NCBI GenBank assembly: GCA_012519845.1
Contig: JAAYPK010000037.1
Span: 1 to 59,755, forward strand
DNA: 59,755 nt
Source: Clostridiales bacterium
GTDB taxonomy: Bacteria > Bacillota > Clostridia > Clostridiales > Clostridiaceae
Direction: 5' to 3'
The notes under the pieces are model-generated. The model was given only the letters and a program-made list of their open reading frames with translations. It made no database searches and was not told the origin of the DNA. A program made the position numbers and the translations under genes. The first letter of the stretch is position 1. Each line of letters begins with the position of its first letter. Shown piece by piece: positions 35,593 through 45,011 of the stretch.

Positions 35593-37491
35593 ATGGATTT
35601 TATTAAAGTTGCTTCAGCTTGTCCTAAGACAAGAGTTTCTGATGTTAATTATAACATAACTGAAATTATAAATTGTATAAATGAAGGAATTAATAACGAG
35701 GCAAAAGCCATTATTTTTCCAGAACTATCAGTTACTTCATATACATGTAATGATTTGTTTTTAAATAGAACCTTACTAAACAAATCTGAAGAAGGGATTA
35801 TGAAAATACTGAACTTTTCTAAAGATAAAGATATTTTAATTGCATTAGGTGCGCCACTTTTATATAATGAAACCTTATATAATTGTGTATATGTTATTTT
35901 TAATGGAAGTATTCTTGGTATTGTACCTAAATCATTTATTCCAAATTATAGTGAATTCTATGAGAAACGTTGGTTTAGTGAAGGAATAGGAATACTTAAT
36001 GAAAGTATAAATTTATCCTTTCAAAAAGACATCCCTTTTGGGACTAATTTAATCTTTAGTTCAAATAATGCAAAATTCGCCTTTGAAGTATGTGAAGATC
36101 TTTGGGTTACAGTTCCACCTAGCTCATATTTATCTTTACTTGGCGCTAATATTATATGTAATTTATCCGCTTCAAATGAACTTGTATCTAAAGCTGATTA
36201 TAGAAAATCTCTAATAGAGAATCAAAGTGCAAGGTGTATGTCATCATATATATATTCTTCAGCAGGTGTTCATGAATCTACTACTGATTTACTATTTAGT
36301 GGACATTTATTAATAGCTGAAAATGGAACAATTTTATGTGAAAATAATAGATTTCAAAGAGAAAATGAAGTTATTTATTCCATAATAGATTTATTTAAAT
36401 TACAATCTGAAAGAATTAAAAATTTAAGTTTCAGAGATTCTGCAAAATTTCTTCCTTTTAAAGCAAAAGAAATATCCTTTGCTTTTAAGAATACAAAAGT
36501 AAATAATTTTGACAGATTTATTGATAAACATCCTTTTGTTCCATCTAATGAAAAAATTAGAGAACTTCGTTGTAAAGAGATATTTAATATTCAATCAGCT
36601 GCTTTAGCTAAAAGATTTGAACATACAGGGGCTAAAAAAGCTATTATTGGAATATCTGGAGGTTTGGATTCTACCTTAGCTTTACTTGTAATTGTAAAAA
36701 CTTTTAAACTTCTAAACTTACCTACTAAAAATATAGTAACTGTAACTATGCCTGGTTTTGGAACCACAGATAGAACCTACCACAATGCTATAACACTTTG
36801 TAATGAACTTAACTGTGACTTACGAGAAATTAACATTGTCAATGCCTCGCTTTTACATTTCAAAGATATTGGTCATGATAAAAACATACATGATGTTACA
36901 TATGAAAATGTTCAAGCAAGAGAAAGAACTCAAATTTTAATGGATTTGGCAAACAAAGAATATGGTTTATTAATAGGAACTGGAGATTTATCAGAATTAG
37001 CTTTAGGCTTCTGTACTTATAATGGTGATCATATGTCAATGTATGCTGTAAATCCTTCAATACCTAAAACACTAGTAAGATATTTAGTAAAATATGTAGC
37101 TGATAATGAATCTACTGAAAAAGTCAAAAATACTTTACTTGATATTTTGGATACACCTGTTAGCCCAGAATTACTTCCTAAAGATAAAGAAGGAAAAATC
37201 ACTCAAAAAACTGAAGATATTGTTGGTCCATATGAATTACATGACTTTTTCCTATATCATTTCATTAAACATGGTTCTACAAAAGAAAGAGTATTATTCT
37301 TGGCAAATGAAGCATTTAAAGGTTTATATACAAAAGATGAAATAGAAAAATGGTTTAATAAATTTATTTATAGATTCTTTACTCAACAATTTAAAAGAAG
37401 TGCATTACCTGATGGCCCAAAAGTTGGTAGTATATCATTATCACCTCGTGGAGACTGGAGAATGCCTTCTGATGCAGAGCCATGGAAATAA
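35593..37491 (+). CDS. nadE: Glutamine-dependent NAD+ synthetase
   Basis: Last step of NAD synthesis, 632 residues with two domains. The N-terminal CN-hydrolase (glutaminase) has the Glu in FPELSVTSYTC, the Lys in VPKSFIPNYSEFYEKRWF and the nucleophile in FEVCEDLW. The C-terminal synthetase (from about 330) has the ATP pyrophosphatase loop GISGGLDST near residue 354, GTGDLSELALGFCTYNGDHM and the ending ...SISLSPRGDWRMPSD. The length and the FEKRWF motif match the large-type enzyme common in Clostridia and Mycobacteria. It has a GGAG site nine bases before ATG. Confidence 0.96.
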   Translation: MDFIKVASACPKTRVSDVNYNITEIINCINEGINNEAKAIIFPELSVTSYTCNDLFLNRTLLNKSEEGIMKILNFSKDKDILIALGAPLLYNETLYNCVYVIFNGSILGIVPKSFIPNYSEFYEKRWFSEGIGILNESINLSFQKDIPFGTNLIFSSNNAKFAFEVCEDLWVTVPPSSYLSLLGANIICNLSASNELVSKADYRKSLIENQSARCMSSYIYSSAGVHESTTDLLFSGHLLIAENGTILCENNRFQRENEVIYSIIDLFKLQSERIKNLSFRDSAKFLPFKAKEISFAFKNTKVNNFDRFIDKHPFVPSNEKIRELRCKEIFNIQSAALAKRFEHTGAKKAIIGISGGLDSTLALLVIVKTFKLLNLPTKNIVTVTMPGFGTTDRTYHNAITLCNELNCDLREINIVNASLLHFKDIGHDKNIHDVTYENVQARERTQILMDLANKEYGLLIGTGDLSELALGFCTYNGDHMSMYAVNPSIPKTLVRYLVKYVADNESTEKVKNTLLDILDTPVSPELLPKDKEGKITQKTEDIVGPYELHDFFLYHFIKHGSTKERVLFLANEAFKGLYTKDEIEKWFNKFIYRFFTQQFKRSALPDGPKVGSISLSPRGDWRMPSDAEPWK

Positions 37492-37600
37492 AAATATTAA
37501 TTCTTTGCATTATACCCTTAATTAAGATATACTATAAAGGTTGATATAATGAAATTTTATAACAATATTTTTTAATATATATAAATGAAGGGAACATTAC

Positions 37601-39199
37601 ATGGAAAAAATAACATTCAAAGACTTAAAATTAAAAGAATCAATCCTAAAAGCTATTGATGATTTAGGATATACTGATCCTTCTCAAATTCAAGCTGAAG
37701 CTATACCATTAGCTATTGAAGGATATGATATTATAGGTCAAGCACAAACAGGAACTGGTAAAACCGCTGCATTTGGCTGCTCTATTATAAACAATATAGT
37801 TAAAGGTAACTATATTTCATCAATTATACTAACTCCAACAAGAGAATTAGCTATACAAATATATGAAGAACTTAAGAAATTATCAAAATATGAAAAACTT
37901 AATGTAGTTGCTATTTATGGTGGAGATTCAATCCAAAGACAAATTAGAGAAATAAAAGCAGGAGCTGACATTATTGTAGGTACTCCCGGAAGAGTTTTAG
38001 ACCTAATTAATAGAAAGGTTCTTCCTTTATCAAAAGTTCAATGTTTCGTGTTAGATGAAGCTGATGAAATGCTTAATATGGGATTTATTGATGATATAGA
38101 ATCAGTAATTAAAGAATTACCTGATAATAAACAAACATTATTATTTTCTGCTACTATGCCAAAACAAATTCAAAAATTAGCTGAAAATTACATGAAAGAT
38201 GACTACAAAATTGTAAACATAAAAAAAGTATCTCTTACTGTATCAAAAATTAAGCAAAATTATTTTGAAGTAAAGCAAAGTAACAAATTTGAAGCTTTAT
38301 GTAGAGTACTAGATTATGATACTCCTAATTCTGCTATAATATTCTGTAAAACTAAAAAAGGTGTAGATGAATTAGTTGAAAACCTACAAGCAAAAAACTA
38401 CTTAGTAGAAGGAATGCATGGTGATATGTCACAATTACACAGAATGAGAACTTTAAAAAGATTTAAAGAAGGTTCACTTAGTTTTTTAGTTGCTACTGAT
38501 GTTGCAGCTAGAGGAATTGATGTAGAAGGTATTACACATGTTATTAATTATGATTTAACTCAGGACGTTGAATCTTACGTACATAGAATTGGTCGTACTG
38601 GTAGAGCAAATAAAGAAGGTACAGCATATTCTTTCATTACTCCTAAAGAAAACCAAATGCTAAAACAAATTAGAAATGTTACAAAGGGTAAGATTGAAAA
38701 ATTGCCTGTACCTACTGTTAAAGATATTCTTTCTTCAAAATTTAAAAGTAAAATCAAAGATATTGAAAATACACTAAATGAAAACAATTATGCTGATTAT
38801 CTTATTACTGCTTCGGATTTATGTGATCATTATGATCCTATAAATATTATTTCTGCTTTAATGAAAATGCAATTTGATAAAGAAATGAGCTTTAAATACA
38901 CTAAAAATGAAATTGAAGTTCCAACTAATAATTATAACAGAGATAATGATGATTCTACTGTAAGACTATTCTTTTCAATTGGTAAAAGAGATAATTTAAC
39001 ACCTAAAACACTAGTTAAATATATAACAGAAAAAGCTAATATAAATAGTAAAAAAATAAATAAAATTGATATTTTAGATAGTTTTTCTTTTGTATCTGTC
39101 AATAAAGAAATTTCAAATTTAGTTTTAGACAAATGTTCTGGACACAAAATTAACAAAAGAAAAGTAAATGTAGAAGTTGCAAATAAAAAAAAGAAATAA
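37601..39199 (+). CDS. DEAD-box ATP-dependent RNA helicase
   Basis: 532 residues. Helicase core motifs: Q-motif DPSQIQAEAIPLAI, AQTGTGKT (49-56), PTRELA, GTPGRVLDL, DEAD (near 152), SAT, and the second domain with ATDVAARGID and HRIGRTGRA. The C-terminal part (about 400-532) includes a DbpA-type RNA-binding domain (RLFFSIGKRDNLTPKTLVKYI), which in the DbpA/YxiN group binds 23S rRNA hairpin 92. A role in ribosome assembly or cold adaptation is likely. It follows nadE by 109 bases and has its own GGGA site. Confidence 0.93.
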   Translation: MEKITFKDLKLKESILKAIDDLGYTDPSQIQAEAIPLAIEGYDIIGQAQTGTGKTAAFGCSIINNIVKGNYISSIILTPTRELAIQIYEELKKLSKYEKLNVVAIYGGDSIQRQIREIKAGADIIVGTPGRVLDLINRKVLPLSKVQCFVLDEADEMLNMGFIDDIESVIKELPDNKQTLLFSATMPKQIQKLAENYMKDDYKIVNIKKVSLTVSKIKQNYFEVKQSNKFEALCRVLDYDTPNSAIIFCKTKKGVDELVENLQAKNYLVEGMHGDMSQLHRMRTLKRFKEGSLSFLVATDVAARGIDVEGITHVINYDLTQDVESYVHRIGRTGRANKEGTAYSFITPKENQMLKQIRNVTKGKIEKLPVPTVKDILSSKFKSKIKDIENTLNENNYADYLITASDLCDHYDPINIISALMKMQFDKEMSFKYTKNEIEVPTNNYNRDNDDSTVRLFFSIGKRDNLTPKTLVKYITEKANINSKKINKIDILDSFSFVSVNKEISNLVLDKCSGHKINKRKVNVEVANKKKK

Positions 39200-39214
39200 A
39201 TATTAATATTTATT

Positions 39215-39233
39215 AGGGGGTGCTACACCCCCT
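39215..39233 (+). terminator. Terminator after the DEAD-box helicase gene
   Basis: AGGGGGTG pairs perfectly with CACCCCCT around CTA, followed by ATTTTGT. The high GC content of the stem stands out in this AT-rich sequence. Confidence 0.85.
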
Positions 39234-39303
39234 ATTTTGTAACCACTTTTTAATTGTTATTTCATCATTTCTTGGTATAATATAACTAAAGGAGGGGTAT
39301 AAA

Positions 39304-39933
39304 ATGAAAAAGACATTAATTTTGACAGCTGTTCTTCTAACTTTTTCAACATTTCTATTTGGGTGTGGGGATAGTAATTCTAACAAGGATAATAACAATA
39401 ATACAGTTAAAGCAGAAGCAAACAATTCTGAAATTGGAAATCCTACTAAAAATACTCAAGAATTTGAAGAAAAAACAAATGCAAATAATGACAAGAAATC
39501 AATTGTTGAAACTAAATTGATTAGGATTTACTTTTACGATGGAGTAAACGATGTAATTTATTATAAAGATGAATCAGTTGAAGTTACAGATGGTGCGTTA
39601 GTAACAGCAATAATCAATTCCCTTAAAGTAAATAGAGGTGATAATTATTGCACTTTGGATTCAAATATTGCTGTTAAAAGTGCTAAATTAGACAAAGAAA
39701 AAGATACTCTAACAGTTAACTTTGGAGAAAAATTTGTAAATAATATGAACCTTGGAAGCGGTGCTGAATCTAGCGTTCTAACATCAGTAGTAAACTCTCT
39801 AGGTTACAATTTTGGCGTTTCAAAAGTATACATTACAGTTAATGGCAAAGAATATTCTTCAGGTCATATTAAGCTAGAAGAAGGAGAACCTTTTACTGTA
39901 AACTATAAAGGTGTAACAGAATTTAAAAATTAA
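39304..39933 (+). CDS. GerMN-domain lipoprotein
   Basis: 209 residues. Lipoprotein signal with the lipobox FGC at Cys21, then an Asn/Lys-rich linker (about 22-60), then one GerMN domain (about 75-205: LVTAIINSL, DTLTVNFGEKF, VLTSVVNSLGYNFGVSKVYITVNG). The domain is known from GerM, a sporulation/germination lipoprotein involved in cell-wall remodelling. The protein has one copy rather than two. Its own GGAGGGG site and the terminator before it suggest a single-gene unit. Confidence 0.88.
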   Translation: MKKTLILTAVLLTFSTFLFGCGDSNSNKDNNNNTVKAEANNSEIGNPTKNTQEFEEKTNANNDKKSIVETKLIRIYFYDGVNDVIYYKDESVEVTDGALVTAIINSLKVNRGDNYCTLDSNIAVKSAKLDKEKDTLTVNFGEKFVNNMNLGSGAESSVLTSVVNSLGYNFGVSKVYITVNGKEYSSGHIKLEEGEPFTVNYKGVTEFKN

Positions 39934-39939
39934 TAGGAA

Positions 39940-39987
39940 AATAAAATAACTTTCTATGAAATTTTCTTCATAGAAAGTTATTTTATT
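39940..39987. terminator. Strong bidirectional terminator
   Basis: A perfect 21-base arm (39940-39960) pairs with 39967-39987 around ATTTTC. It can end the GerMN gene on the plus strand and the LysM gene on the minus strand. Confidence 0.9.
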
Positions 39988-40035
39988 CTTTTGGAAATAA
40001 TATAAATCGCCATAAAAATTCTATTAATTAATAAT

Positions 40036-40194
40036 CTATTTAACTCTAATTCTTTTGCCAATAGTAATGTCTAATTTGTCTACATTATTTAATTTTAATA
40101 TACTGCCTATAGTAACATTATATTTATTAGATATTTCTCCTAATGTATCATTCTTCCCTATTGTATGATATATTGAATTACAACTATTATTCAT
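40036..40194 (-). CDS. Small LysM-domain protein
   Basis: 52 residues, almost nothing but one LysM domain: NNSCNSIYHTIGKNDTLGEI, then SNKYNVTIGSILKLNNVDKL and DITIGKRIRVK. The pattern YHTIGKNDTLGEISNKYNVT is typical of LysM, which binds N-acetylglucosamine in peptidoglycan or chitin-like material. The start at 40192-40194 has AAGGGAGAT eight bases upstream. No signal peptide is present, so if it works on the cell wall it may do so in the forespore or mother cell, as some spore-coat LysM proteins do. It is isolated, between two strong terminators. Confidence 0.85.
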   Translation of the reverse strand: MNNSCNSIYHTIGKNDTLGEISNKYNVTIGSILKLNNVDKLDITIGKRIRVK

Positions 40195-40350
40195 TTTACC
40201 ATCTCCCTTAACAAAAAACGAAGTATTGTTTTATTGAATTTATTTAATTTAATATTTTTTTGAATAGAATTATAAGAGATTTACTAATATATCTTACTAT
40301 ATTTATGCATATATTGTCAAATTTTGTTGATTATTTGTTCTTTTTAAAAA

Positions 40351-40390
40351 ATAAAATCAAGGGTGGAAAATGAACTACCCTTGATTTTAT
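40351..40390 (-). terminator. Terminator after the rubrerythrin gene
   Basis: ATAAAATCAAGGGT (40351-40364) pairs perfectly with ACCCTTGATTTTAT (40377-40390); the minus-strand transcript goes on TTTTTTAAAAAG. Confidence 0.9.
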
Positions 40391-40413
40391 ATTTATCTTT
40401 TATAAAATGAAAT

Positions 40414-41001
40414 TTAATAAGTTTCTACAAACACTTCAAAATATGCTTTTGGATGTGCACAAGCTGGACAAACTTCTGGAGCTTCAGGCCCTTCAAAAAT
40501 ATATCCACAATTATTACATTTCCATAAAACAGTTTCTGTTTTCTTAAATACAGATTCATTTTCTATATTATTTGCTAATTTTGTAAATCTAAGTTCATGT
40601 TTCTTTTCTACTTCTGCAATTCTTCTATAAACTGTAGCAATTTCAGGAAATCCTTCTTCTTCTGCAATATCGGCAAATGTTGGATATAAGTCTGTCCATT
40701 CTTCATTTTCTCCACTTGCAGCAGCTCTTAAATTCTTTAATGTAGATTGATGAAATGATACAGGATAAGAAGCTGTTATTTCAATTTGTTCATCTACATA
40801 ATCTTCTTTTAAGAATTTATAGAACCTTTTAGCATGTTCTTTTTCATTGTCAGCAGTTTCTGTAAAAATATTAGAAATTTGAACATATCCTTCTTTCTTT
40901 GCAATACTTGCATAATAAGTATATCTCATTCTAGCTTGAGATTCTCCTGCAAATGATTTTAATAAATTTTCAGCTGTTTTTGTGTTTTTTAAGCTTTTCA
41001 T
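40414..41001 (-). CDS. Rubrerythrin
   Basis: Non-haem di-iron peroxidase of 195 residues that reduces H2O2 with electrons from rubredoxin. The ferritin-like domain (about 1-150) has the Glu/His ligands in [51 protein letters not shown] and [14 protein letters not shown]-terminal rubredoxin-like domain has CNNCGYIF and [11 protein letters not shown]. It lies 11 bases after the flavin reductase-rubredoxin gene, in an oxidative-stress operon typical of anaerobes. Confidence 0.95.
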   Translation of the reverse strand: MKSLKNTKTAENLLKSFAGESQARMRYTYYASIAKKEGYVQISNIFTETADNEKEHAKRFYKFLKEDYVDEQIEITASYPVSFHQSTLKNLRAAASGENEEWTDLYPTFADIAEEEGFPEIATVYRRIAEVEKKHELRFTKLANNIENESVFKKTETVLWKCNNCGYIFEGPEAPEVCPACAHPKAYFEVFVETY

Positions 41002-41012
41002 AAAATTCCTCC

Positions 41013-41654
41013 TTATAATAAAACAAAGGCTTCTTTGCCTTTTTTACAAATTGGGCATACATAATCATCTGGTAAATCCTCAAAAGGAATATCACCATCA
41101 TATACATAATGACAAACACTACATACATATTTCTTGGCAGTTGTTGTACTTTCTTTAGATTGCGATTCTTCTTTATTAATTTTCTTTCCTGATTTGATTT
41201 TTCTATAATCTGAGTAAGTAATCGCTTCTTCATCTGAAAGATTCTCACAATCTACAACATCGCAAATAAATTCATAATGTGTATCAAGATCAATTTCTTC
41301 TGAAATTTTTAAACTAATAACTGCGGTTATATTATCCAATAAATATGGATTATTATTAATATCTAGTTTATATTTTTCGTCTTCAAATTTATTACATTCT
41401 CTTGAAGTTTTAAATCCAAACTTTTCAATCGTATTAATATCAGAAGATTTGGATAAAATTGAAATTGTCATGCTTCCCTTTGCTCTAATTTGTTCAGTTG
41501 TAAAATTACTTTTTAATATTGTCACTGCCATTCTGTTTGGTATTGCAGTAACTTGTGTTGCAGTATTAATAACGCAACCACTTAATTTATTATTAAGCTC
41601 AACACCTACCACAAAAAGTCCATATTGAATTTTAAATAATGCACTTTCATCCAT
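41013..41654 (-). CDS. Flavin reductase-rubredoxin fusion (high-molecular-weight rubredoxin)
   Basis: 213 residues. An FMN-binding flavin reductase domain (about 1-150: [21 protein letters not shown]) is fused through a Ser/Thr/Lys linker to a rubredoxin (about 175-210: [26 protein letters not shown], both CxxC pairs intact). In Moorella the same kind of protein, Hrb, passes electrons from NAD(P)H to flavodi-iron proteins. Here it can be the electron donor to the adjacent rubrerythrin. I choose the ATG at 41652-41654, eight bases after GGAAGG, over a GTG three codons upstream. Confidence 0.9.
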   Translation of the reverse strand: MDESALFKIQYGLFVVGVELNNKLSGCVINTATQVTAIPNRMAVTILKSNFTTEQIRAKGSMTISILSKSSDINTIEKFGFKTSRECNKFEDEKYKLDINNNPYLLDNITAVISLKISEEIDLDTHYEFICDVVDCENLSDEEAITYSDYRKIKSGKKINKEESQSKESTTTAKKYVCSVCHYVYDGDIPFEDLPDDYVCPICKKGKEAFVLL

Positions 41655-41667
41655 GTTTATCACCTTC

Positions 41668-42987
41668 CTAGCTTTGCTTTAATTCATCCAAATAGTTTTC
41701 TAGCAATTCTATTGTTTTAATTTTATTATCTTCTTTGTTATTATATGTTAACCCTTTATAGCACATATATTGCCAAAAAGCATTAGTCATTTTAACTTCT
41801 GTAACTGCAAGTACCATATATGGTGCAGTACTTCTTGATATTAAAACACCTACTCCTTCTTTAACATATATTACACCTTTTATATCTTCTGCTTTCTCAA
41901 CAATAGTAACAGAGTAATTATCATAATTTTTTAAATAATTAATTACAGATTCAATATGTTTTGTAAACTCCTGAATATTGTAATAAGCATCTTTACATCC
42001 TAATCCATGAAACAAATTTATTTTAACTTTTCCATTTTTTATATTTTCAATTGAAGGAAGTGAAACTATTTCCAAAAAGGAATAATCCTTAAGTATATTT
42101 TTAAAATTATTACTTTTTATTTCAAATTCCTCTATAATAGATTCTTCATCCTCATAATTTTCTCGCTTTATCATGCTAACTAACGTATCTTTAGGTATTG
42201 TTAAAGGTGATAATATCTCAGTTCTAATTACACTATTCCCTTTCTTAGCTTCAAAATTAATAATTGTCTTAAAATGAATATTTTTCTCCTTTTGAGTAAT
42301 AACTCTAAGTAAAGGTGAACACATTTTTAAATATTCTTGAAACTGATTATAAGAATCAGTGTATACTTGCTTATCAGTAGTAAATACTCCAACTCTTTTT
42401 TCAGGTAAAGAATTCATAGATGTTGATGTAATTGAAGCAATATCCTTAGCTACAATCATAGTATGTTTAAATAGACCATCTTTAAATTTAGGAAAATAAT
42501 ATGTCTCTAAGTTACCTAATAAGTAAACTGGCAATATCATTTCCAAAATCAAAATCATTTCTTCTGAAGACCTATTATTAGATTGAATTATCTTTATCTT
42601 ATTTCCCTTTTTAACTATTTCAGTAAGTAAAGCTATTATATTCTTTATAAATCTTGATTTGTTTCCTATCCATGAAATATCCTCTTCATATAAGATATAT
42701 ATTGTAGTTTTTATATTTGATTCTAAAACTAAGGATAAAAAATTATAAAATATTTTTTCTTCTCCTTCTTCTCCAGAAAAAGGAACAAACTTATAATTAT
42801 TATATTTATTATGTACACTTTCTACTATTGGACTTATTTCATTTTCATATCCTTTAATTTCTATGTTGGTAAAATTATTTAAAAATTTATCTACATTACT
42901 GTTTATATTGGTATTTTCATCTAATAACCACTGATTAATAATTTCATCTATTTCAACATTTTTATTTTTAACTTTATCTTCTTCCAA
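41668..42987 (-). CDS. C-terminal part of a large HTH regulator, out of frame with its N-terminus
   Basis: 439 residues from a TTG; the frame is open further upstream (SRNINTSYQFSALCNVIG) to the T10 tract. I do not recognise a named domain. The chain is soluble, mixed alpha/beta, and looks like a sensing module: repeated Ile/Leu strands, a segment [15 protein letters not shown] that may act like a small pocket, and a conserved-looking end [15 protein letters not shown]. Joined to the HTH piece at 43028-43210 by loss of one T it gives a regulator of about 510 residues. It ends 13 bases before the flavin reductase-rubredoxin start, so it likely controls the oxidative-stress genes. Confidence 0.7.
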   Translation of the reverse strand: MEEDKVKNKNVEIDEIINQWLLDENTNINSNVDKFLNNFTNIEIKGYENEISPIVESVHNKYNNYKFVPFSGEEGEEKIFYNFLSLVLESNIKTTIYILYEEDISWIGNKSRFIKNIIALLTEIVKKGNKIKIIQSNNRSSEEMILILEMILPVYLLGNLETYYFPKFKDGLFKHTMIVAKDIASITSTSMNSLPEKRVGVFTTDKQVYTDSYNQFQEYLKMCSPLLRVITQKEKNIHFKTIINFEAKKGNSVIRTEILSPLTIPKDTLVSMIKRENYEDEESIIEEFEIKSNNFKNILKDYSFLEIVSLPSIENIKNGKVKINLFHGLGCKDAYYNIQEFTKHIESVINYLKNYDNYSVTIVEKAEDIKGVIYVKEGVGVLISRSTAPYMVLAVTEVKMTNAFWQYMCYKGLTYNNKEDNKIKTIELLENYLDELKQS

Positions 42988-43027
42988 TCCAATAACATTA
43001 CATAGTGCACTAAATTGATAGCTAGTA

Positions 43028-43210
43028 TTAATGTTCCTTGAAAAAAAAAAGTGCCATATTCTTAATATAATTCTGTTTCCTAGAAGGTACTCTGGTACCT
43101 TTCCTTAATCTACTTATATATGAACTGTCAAGTGAAACAGCCTTTGCTAAAGTATTATTTGCGATTCCTGTTATTTTTAATAAGAAATCAATTTTCTGAT
43201 TAAATTTCAT
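43028..43210 (-). CDS. N-terminal HTH part of the same regulator
   Basis: 60 residues that form a helix-turn-helix (KIDFLLKITGIANNTLAKAV, SLDSSYISRLRKGTRVPSRK), resembling Cro/CI-like folds. The frame ends with FFFKEH right after a ten-T run at 43041-43050 (A10 on the plus strand). In the other frame the same DNA reads FFFSRNINTSYQF and continues into the 439-residue piece. A ribosome binding site GAGGTAGAA precedes the ATG. Read alone, it would be a truncated DNA-binding domain. Confidence 0.7.
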   Translation of the reverse strand: MKFNQKIDFLLKITGIANNTLAKAVSLDSSYISRLRKGTRVPSRKQNYIKNMALFFFKEH

Positions 43211-43267
43211 TTCTACCTCTTTATTAAATCCTCATATATGATAGCAGTTTAAATATACGGAAAAACT

Positions 43268-43303
43268 TATAAATCAAGATAGAATACTCCACCTTGATTT
43301 ATA
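43268..43303 (-). terminator. Terminator after the rubredoxin gene
   Basis: TATAAATCAAG (43268-43278) pairs perfectly with CTTGATTTATA (43293-43303) just after the rubredoxin stop; the transcript continues AGTTTTTCC. Confidence 0.7.
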
Positions 43304-43309
43304 ATGCTA

Positions 43310-43468
43310 CTATTCCTCTACTGTAAATGAATCCTTACTTAAACCACAAACTGGGCATGTCCAATCATCTGGCAAGTTTTCCCATGATGTTCCAGGTGCA
43401 ATTCCATTGTCTGGATCTCCTACTGCTGGATCATATACATATCCACAAGGACATTGATATTTAGCCAT
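43310..43468 (-). CDS. Rubredoxin
   Basis: 52-residue iron protein that carries electrons to rubrerythrin or flavodi-iron proteins. It reads [20 protein letters not shown] with [15 protein letters not shown] and [11 protein letters not shown]. The first iron pair is C-P-C, one residue shorter than the common C-x-x-C; this short form is known in Clostridia. The start at 43466-43468 follows TAGGAGGTGA. It is separate from, but next to, the rubrerythrin operon. Confidence 0.95.
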   Translation of the reverse strand: MAKYQCPCGYVYDPAVGDPDNGIAPGTSWENLPDDWTCPVCGLSKDSFTVEE

Positions 43469-43648
43469 AATATCTCACCTCCTAAAAATAATATTACATG
43501 TATCTATATTACTTGTAATATTTTAACACACTAAAAAAAAATTCTCAAATATTAATAATATATGAATAAACTTACTTTATTTGAAAATTAATTTCTTCTG
43601 AAACTATTTAGTGGTATGTATAATTTTTCGTTATGTATTTATATCAAT

Positions 43649-43720
43649 TTAGGTAAGATTCCATACTCTGAAATAATATAAAATTATACCATATCCACAA
43701 GGGAATAGATATTTTTCCAT
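43649..43720 (-). pseudogene. Decayed second rubredoxin gene
   Basis: An ATG at 43718-43720 behind AGGGGATGA opens a frame reading MEKYLFPCGYGIILYYF and stops after 23 codons. The first 27 bases match the rubredoxin start closely (ATGG, AAATATC, CCTTGTGGATATG), but the first Cys is Phe and the rest is unrelated. It looks like a tandem duplicate that has lost all but its 5' end. The rest of the gap (43469-43904) shows nothing else I can support. Confidence 0.6.
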
Positions 43721-43904
43721 AGTATTCATCCCCTAATAATATGGTACATCAAATAATTTTTAATGCAACAATTTTAAGCTTTTTGTCAATGACAACTAAC
43801 TTAAAAAAGCATTTTGGCATTTATCGTGACATATTATTTGATACCATTTATTCTTCATAATTATTATTATTTTCTTTTTATAAATTAAAATTAGCCTTCA
43901 CTAA

Positions 43905-45011
43905 TCACTTATTCTTTTTGCTATTTTTTTGTTTTTCTAGATAATTGATGGAATCAATTAACATTTTTTTTGTTATTTTATATGGATAATGTTTAACATC
44001 AGACATACTCGGAATTATATCCATAATATCTTCAAATTCCTCTTTTGATATATCTATATCATCTAAAGATGTTGGAAGCATTAGTTCTTTGTTAAAATTA
44101 TATATTTTTTCAAATTCTGCTATATTATTGTCACATAATAAAGCAAGTAAAACACCAAAGGCAACTACTTCACCATGTAAGTGTTTTTCTTCTATTACTT
44201 TATATTTTGTTAATGCATAAAAAATAGCATGAGCTAAACCACTATTATAATCAGGTGTGAAATCTCTTGTTAAAAATATAGAAACTATAGCAGTTGTTAC
44301 AATAATAGCTAATGCTACTTGTTCTATTTCATAAGAACAAGTATTGTTTTTATTATCCTCCCAAGCTTTTTTACCATATTCAACCAATGGATTTAAACAC
44401 ATTTGACTTAAAGTAACACCGAGAGCAGTAAAATGTTGAAGACTTTCTCCTCTAGATGAAATTGTTGCTTCATAATATTTTGCATAAGTATCTCCAATTC
44501 CTGCCCACATATATTTAGAAGGTGCCTCTGCGATAATTTCAGTATCAATAAAGGCATGAATTGCAGGGTTAAGATAAAAATGCGGTTTTAAAAATGTTCC
44601 ATCTTCATTATACATTACTGATACTGATGTACATGCTGCACAATTTGATGCAACAGTAGGGAAAGTAAATAACGGTTTGCCAGCTTCAATACATAAACAT
44701 TTGCAAGTATCCAATGCTTTGCCCCCACCTACTCCAAATATAATATCTGCATTATTGTATTCTTTAAGCTTCCTTAATCTATCTACATTTTGGTATGTAC
44801 ACTCTTTTCCAAATAATTCATAGCCAATAATCTCTAGAGAAGAATTTTTTATTGCAGCTTCAATTTTATTTTTTGCAGCCTTTATGGCTCTTTTTCCCCC
44901 AATAACTAATATCTTTTTACCATAAGGGCTGCAAATTTTATCAATATGACTATATACTTCATTCCCAATTGAATAACTTGGTAAATTAAAATCATAATTA
45001 CTTAACTTCAT
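43905..45011 (-). CDS. Iron-containing alcohol/glycerol dehydrogenase family protein
   Basis: 368 residues of the GldA-like metal-dependent alcohol dehydrogenase family. N-terminal Rossmann half with IFGVGGGKALDTCKCL near residue 90 and FPTVASNCAACTSVSVMYNEDG near 115. Metal ligands are the Asp in GIGDTYAKYYEA and the two His in SGLAHAIFYAL and HLHGEVVAFG. Cysteines around NCAAC are unusual. It overlaps the end of the YkvI-like transporter gene by 14 bases and both are under a T-box leader, so a role in amino-acid-derived aldehyde or alcohol metabolism is more likely than glycerol use. Substrate not known. Confidence 0.85.
   Translation of the reverse strand: MKLSNYDFNLPSYSIGNEVYSHIDKICSPYGKKILVIGGKRAIKAAKNKIEAAIKNSSLEIIGYELFGKECTYQNVDRLRKLKEYNNADIIFGVGGGKALDTCKCLCIEAGKPLFTFPTVASNCAACTSVSVMYNEDGTFLKPHFYLNPAIHAFIDTEIIAEAPSKYMWAGIGDTYAKYYEATISSRGESLQHFTALGVTLSQMCLNPLVEYGKKAWEDNKNNTCSYEIEQVALAIIVTTAIVSIFLTRDFTPDYNSGLAHAIFYALTKYKVIEEKHLHGEVVAFGVLLALLCDNNIAEFEKIYNFNKELMLPTSLDDIDISKEEFEDIMDIIPSMSDVKHYPYKITKKMLIDSINYLEKQKNSKKNK

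Noticed and set aside
40970..41248. Open frame of 92 codons inside the flavin reductase-rubredoxin gene
   Set aside because: It overlaps two well-supported genes in another frame, and the rubredoxin cysteines are only in the other frame.
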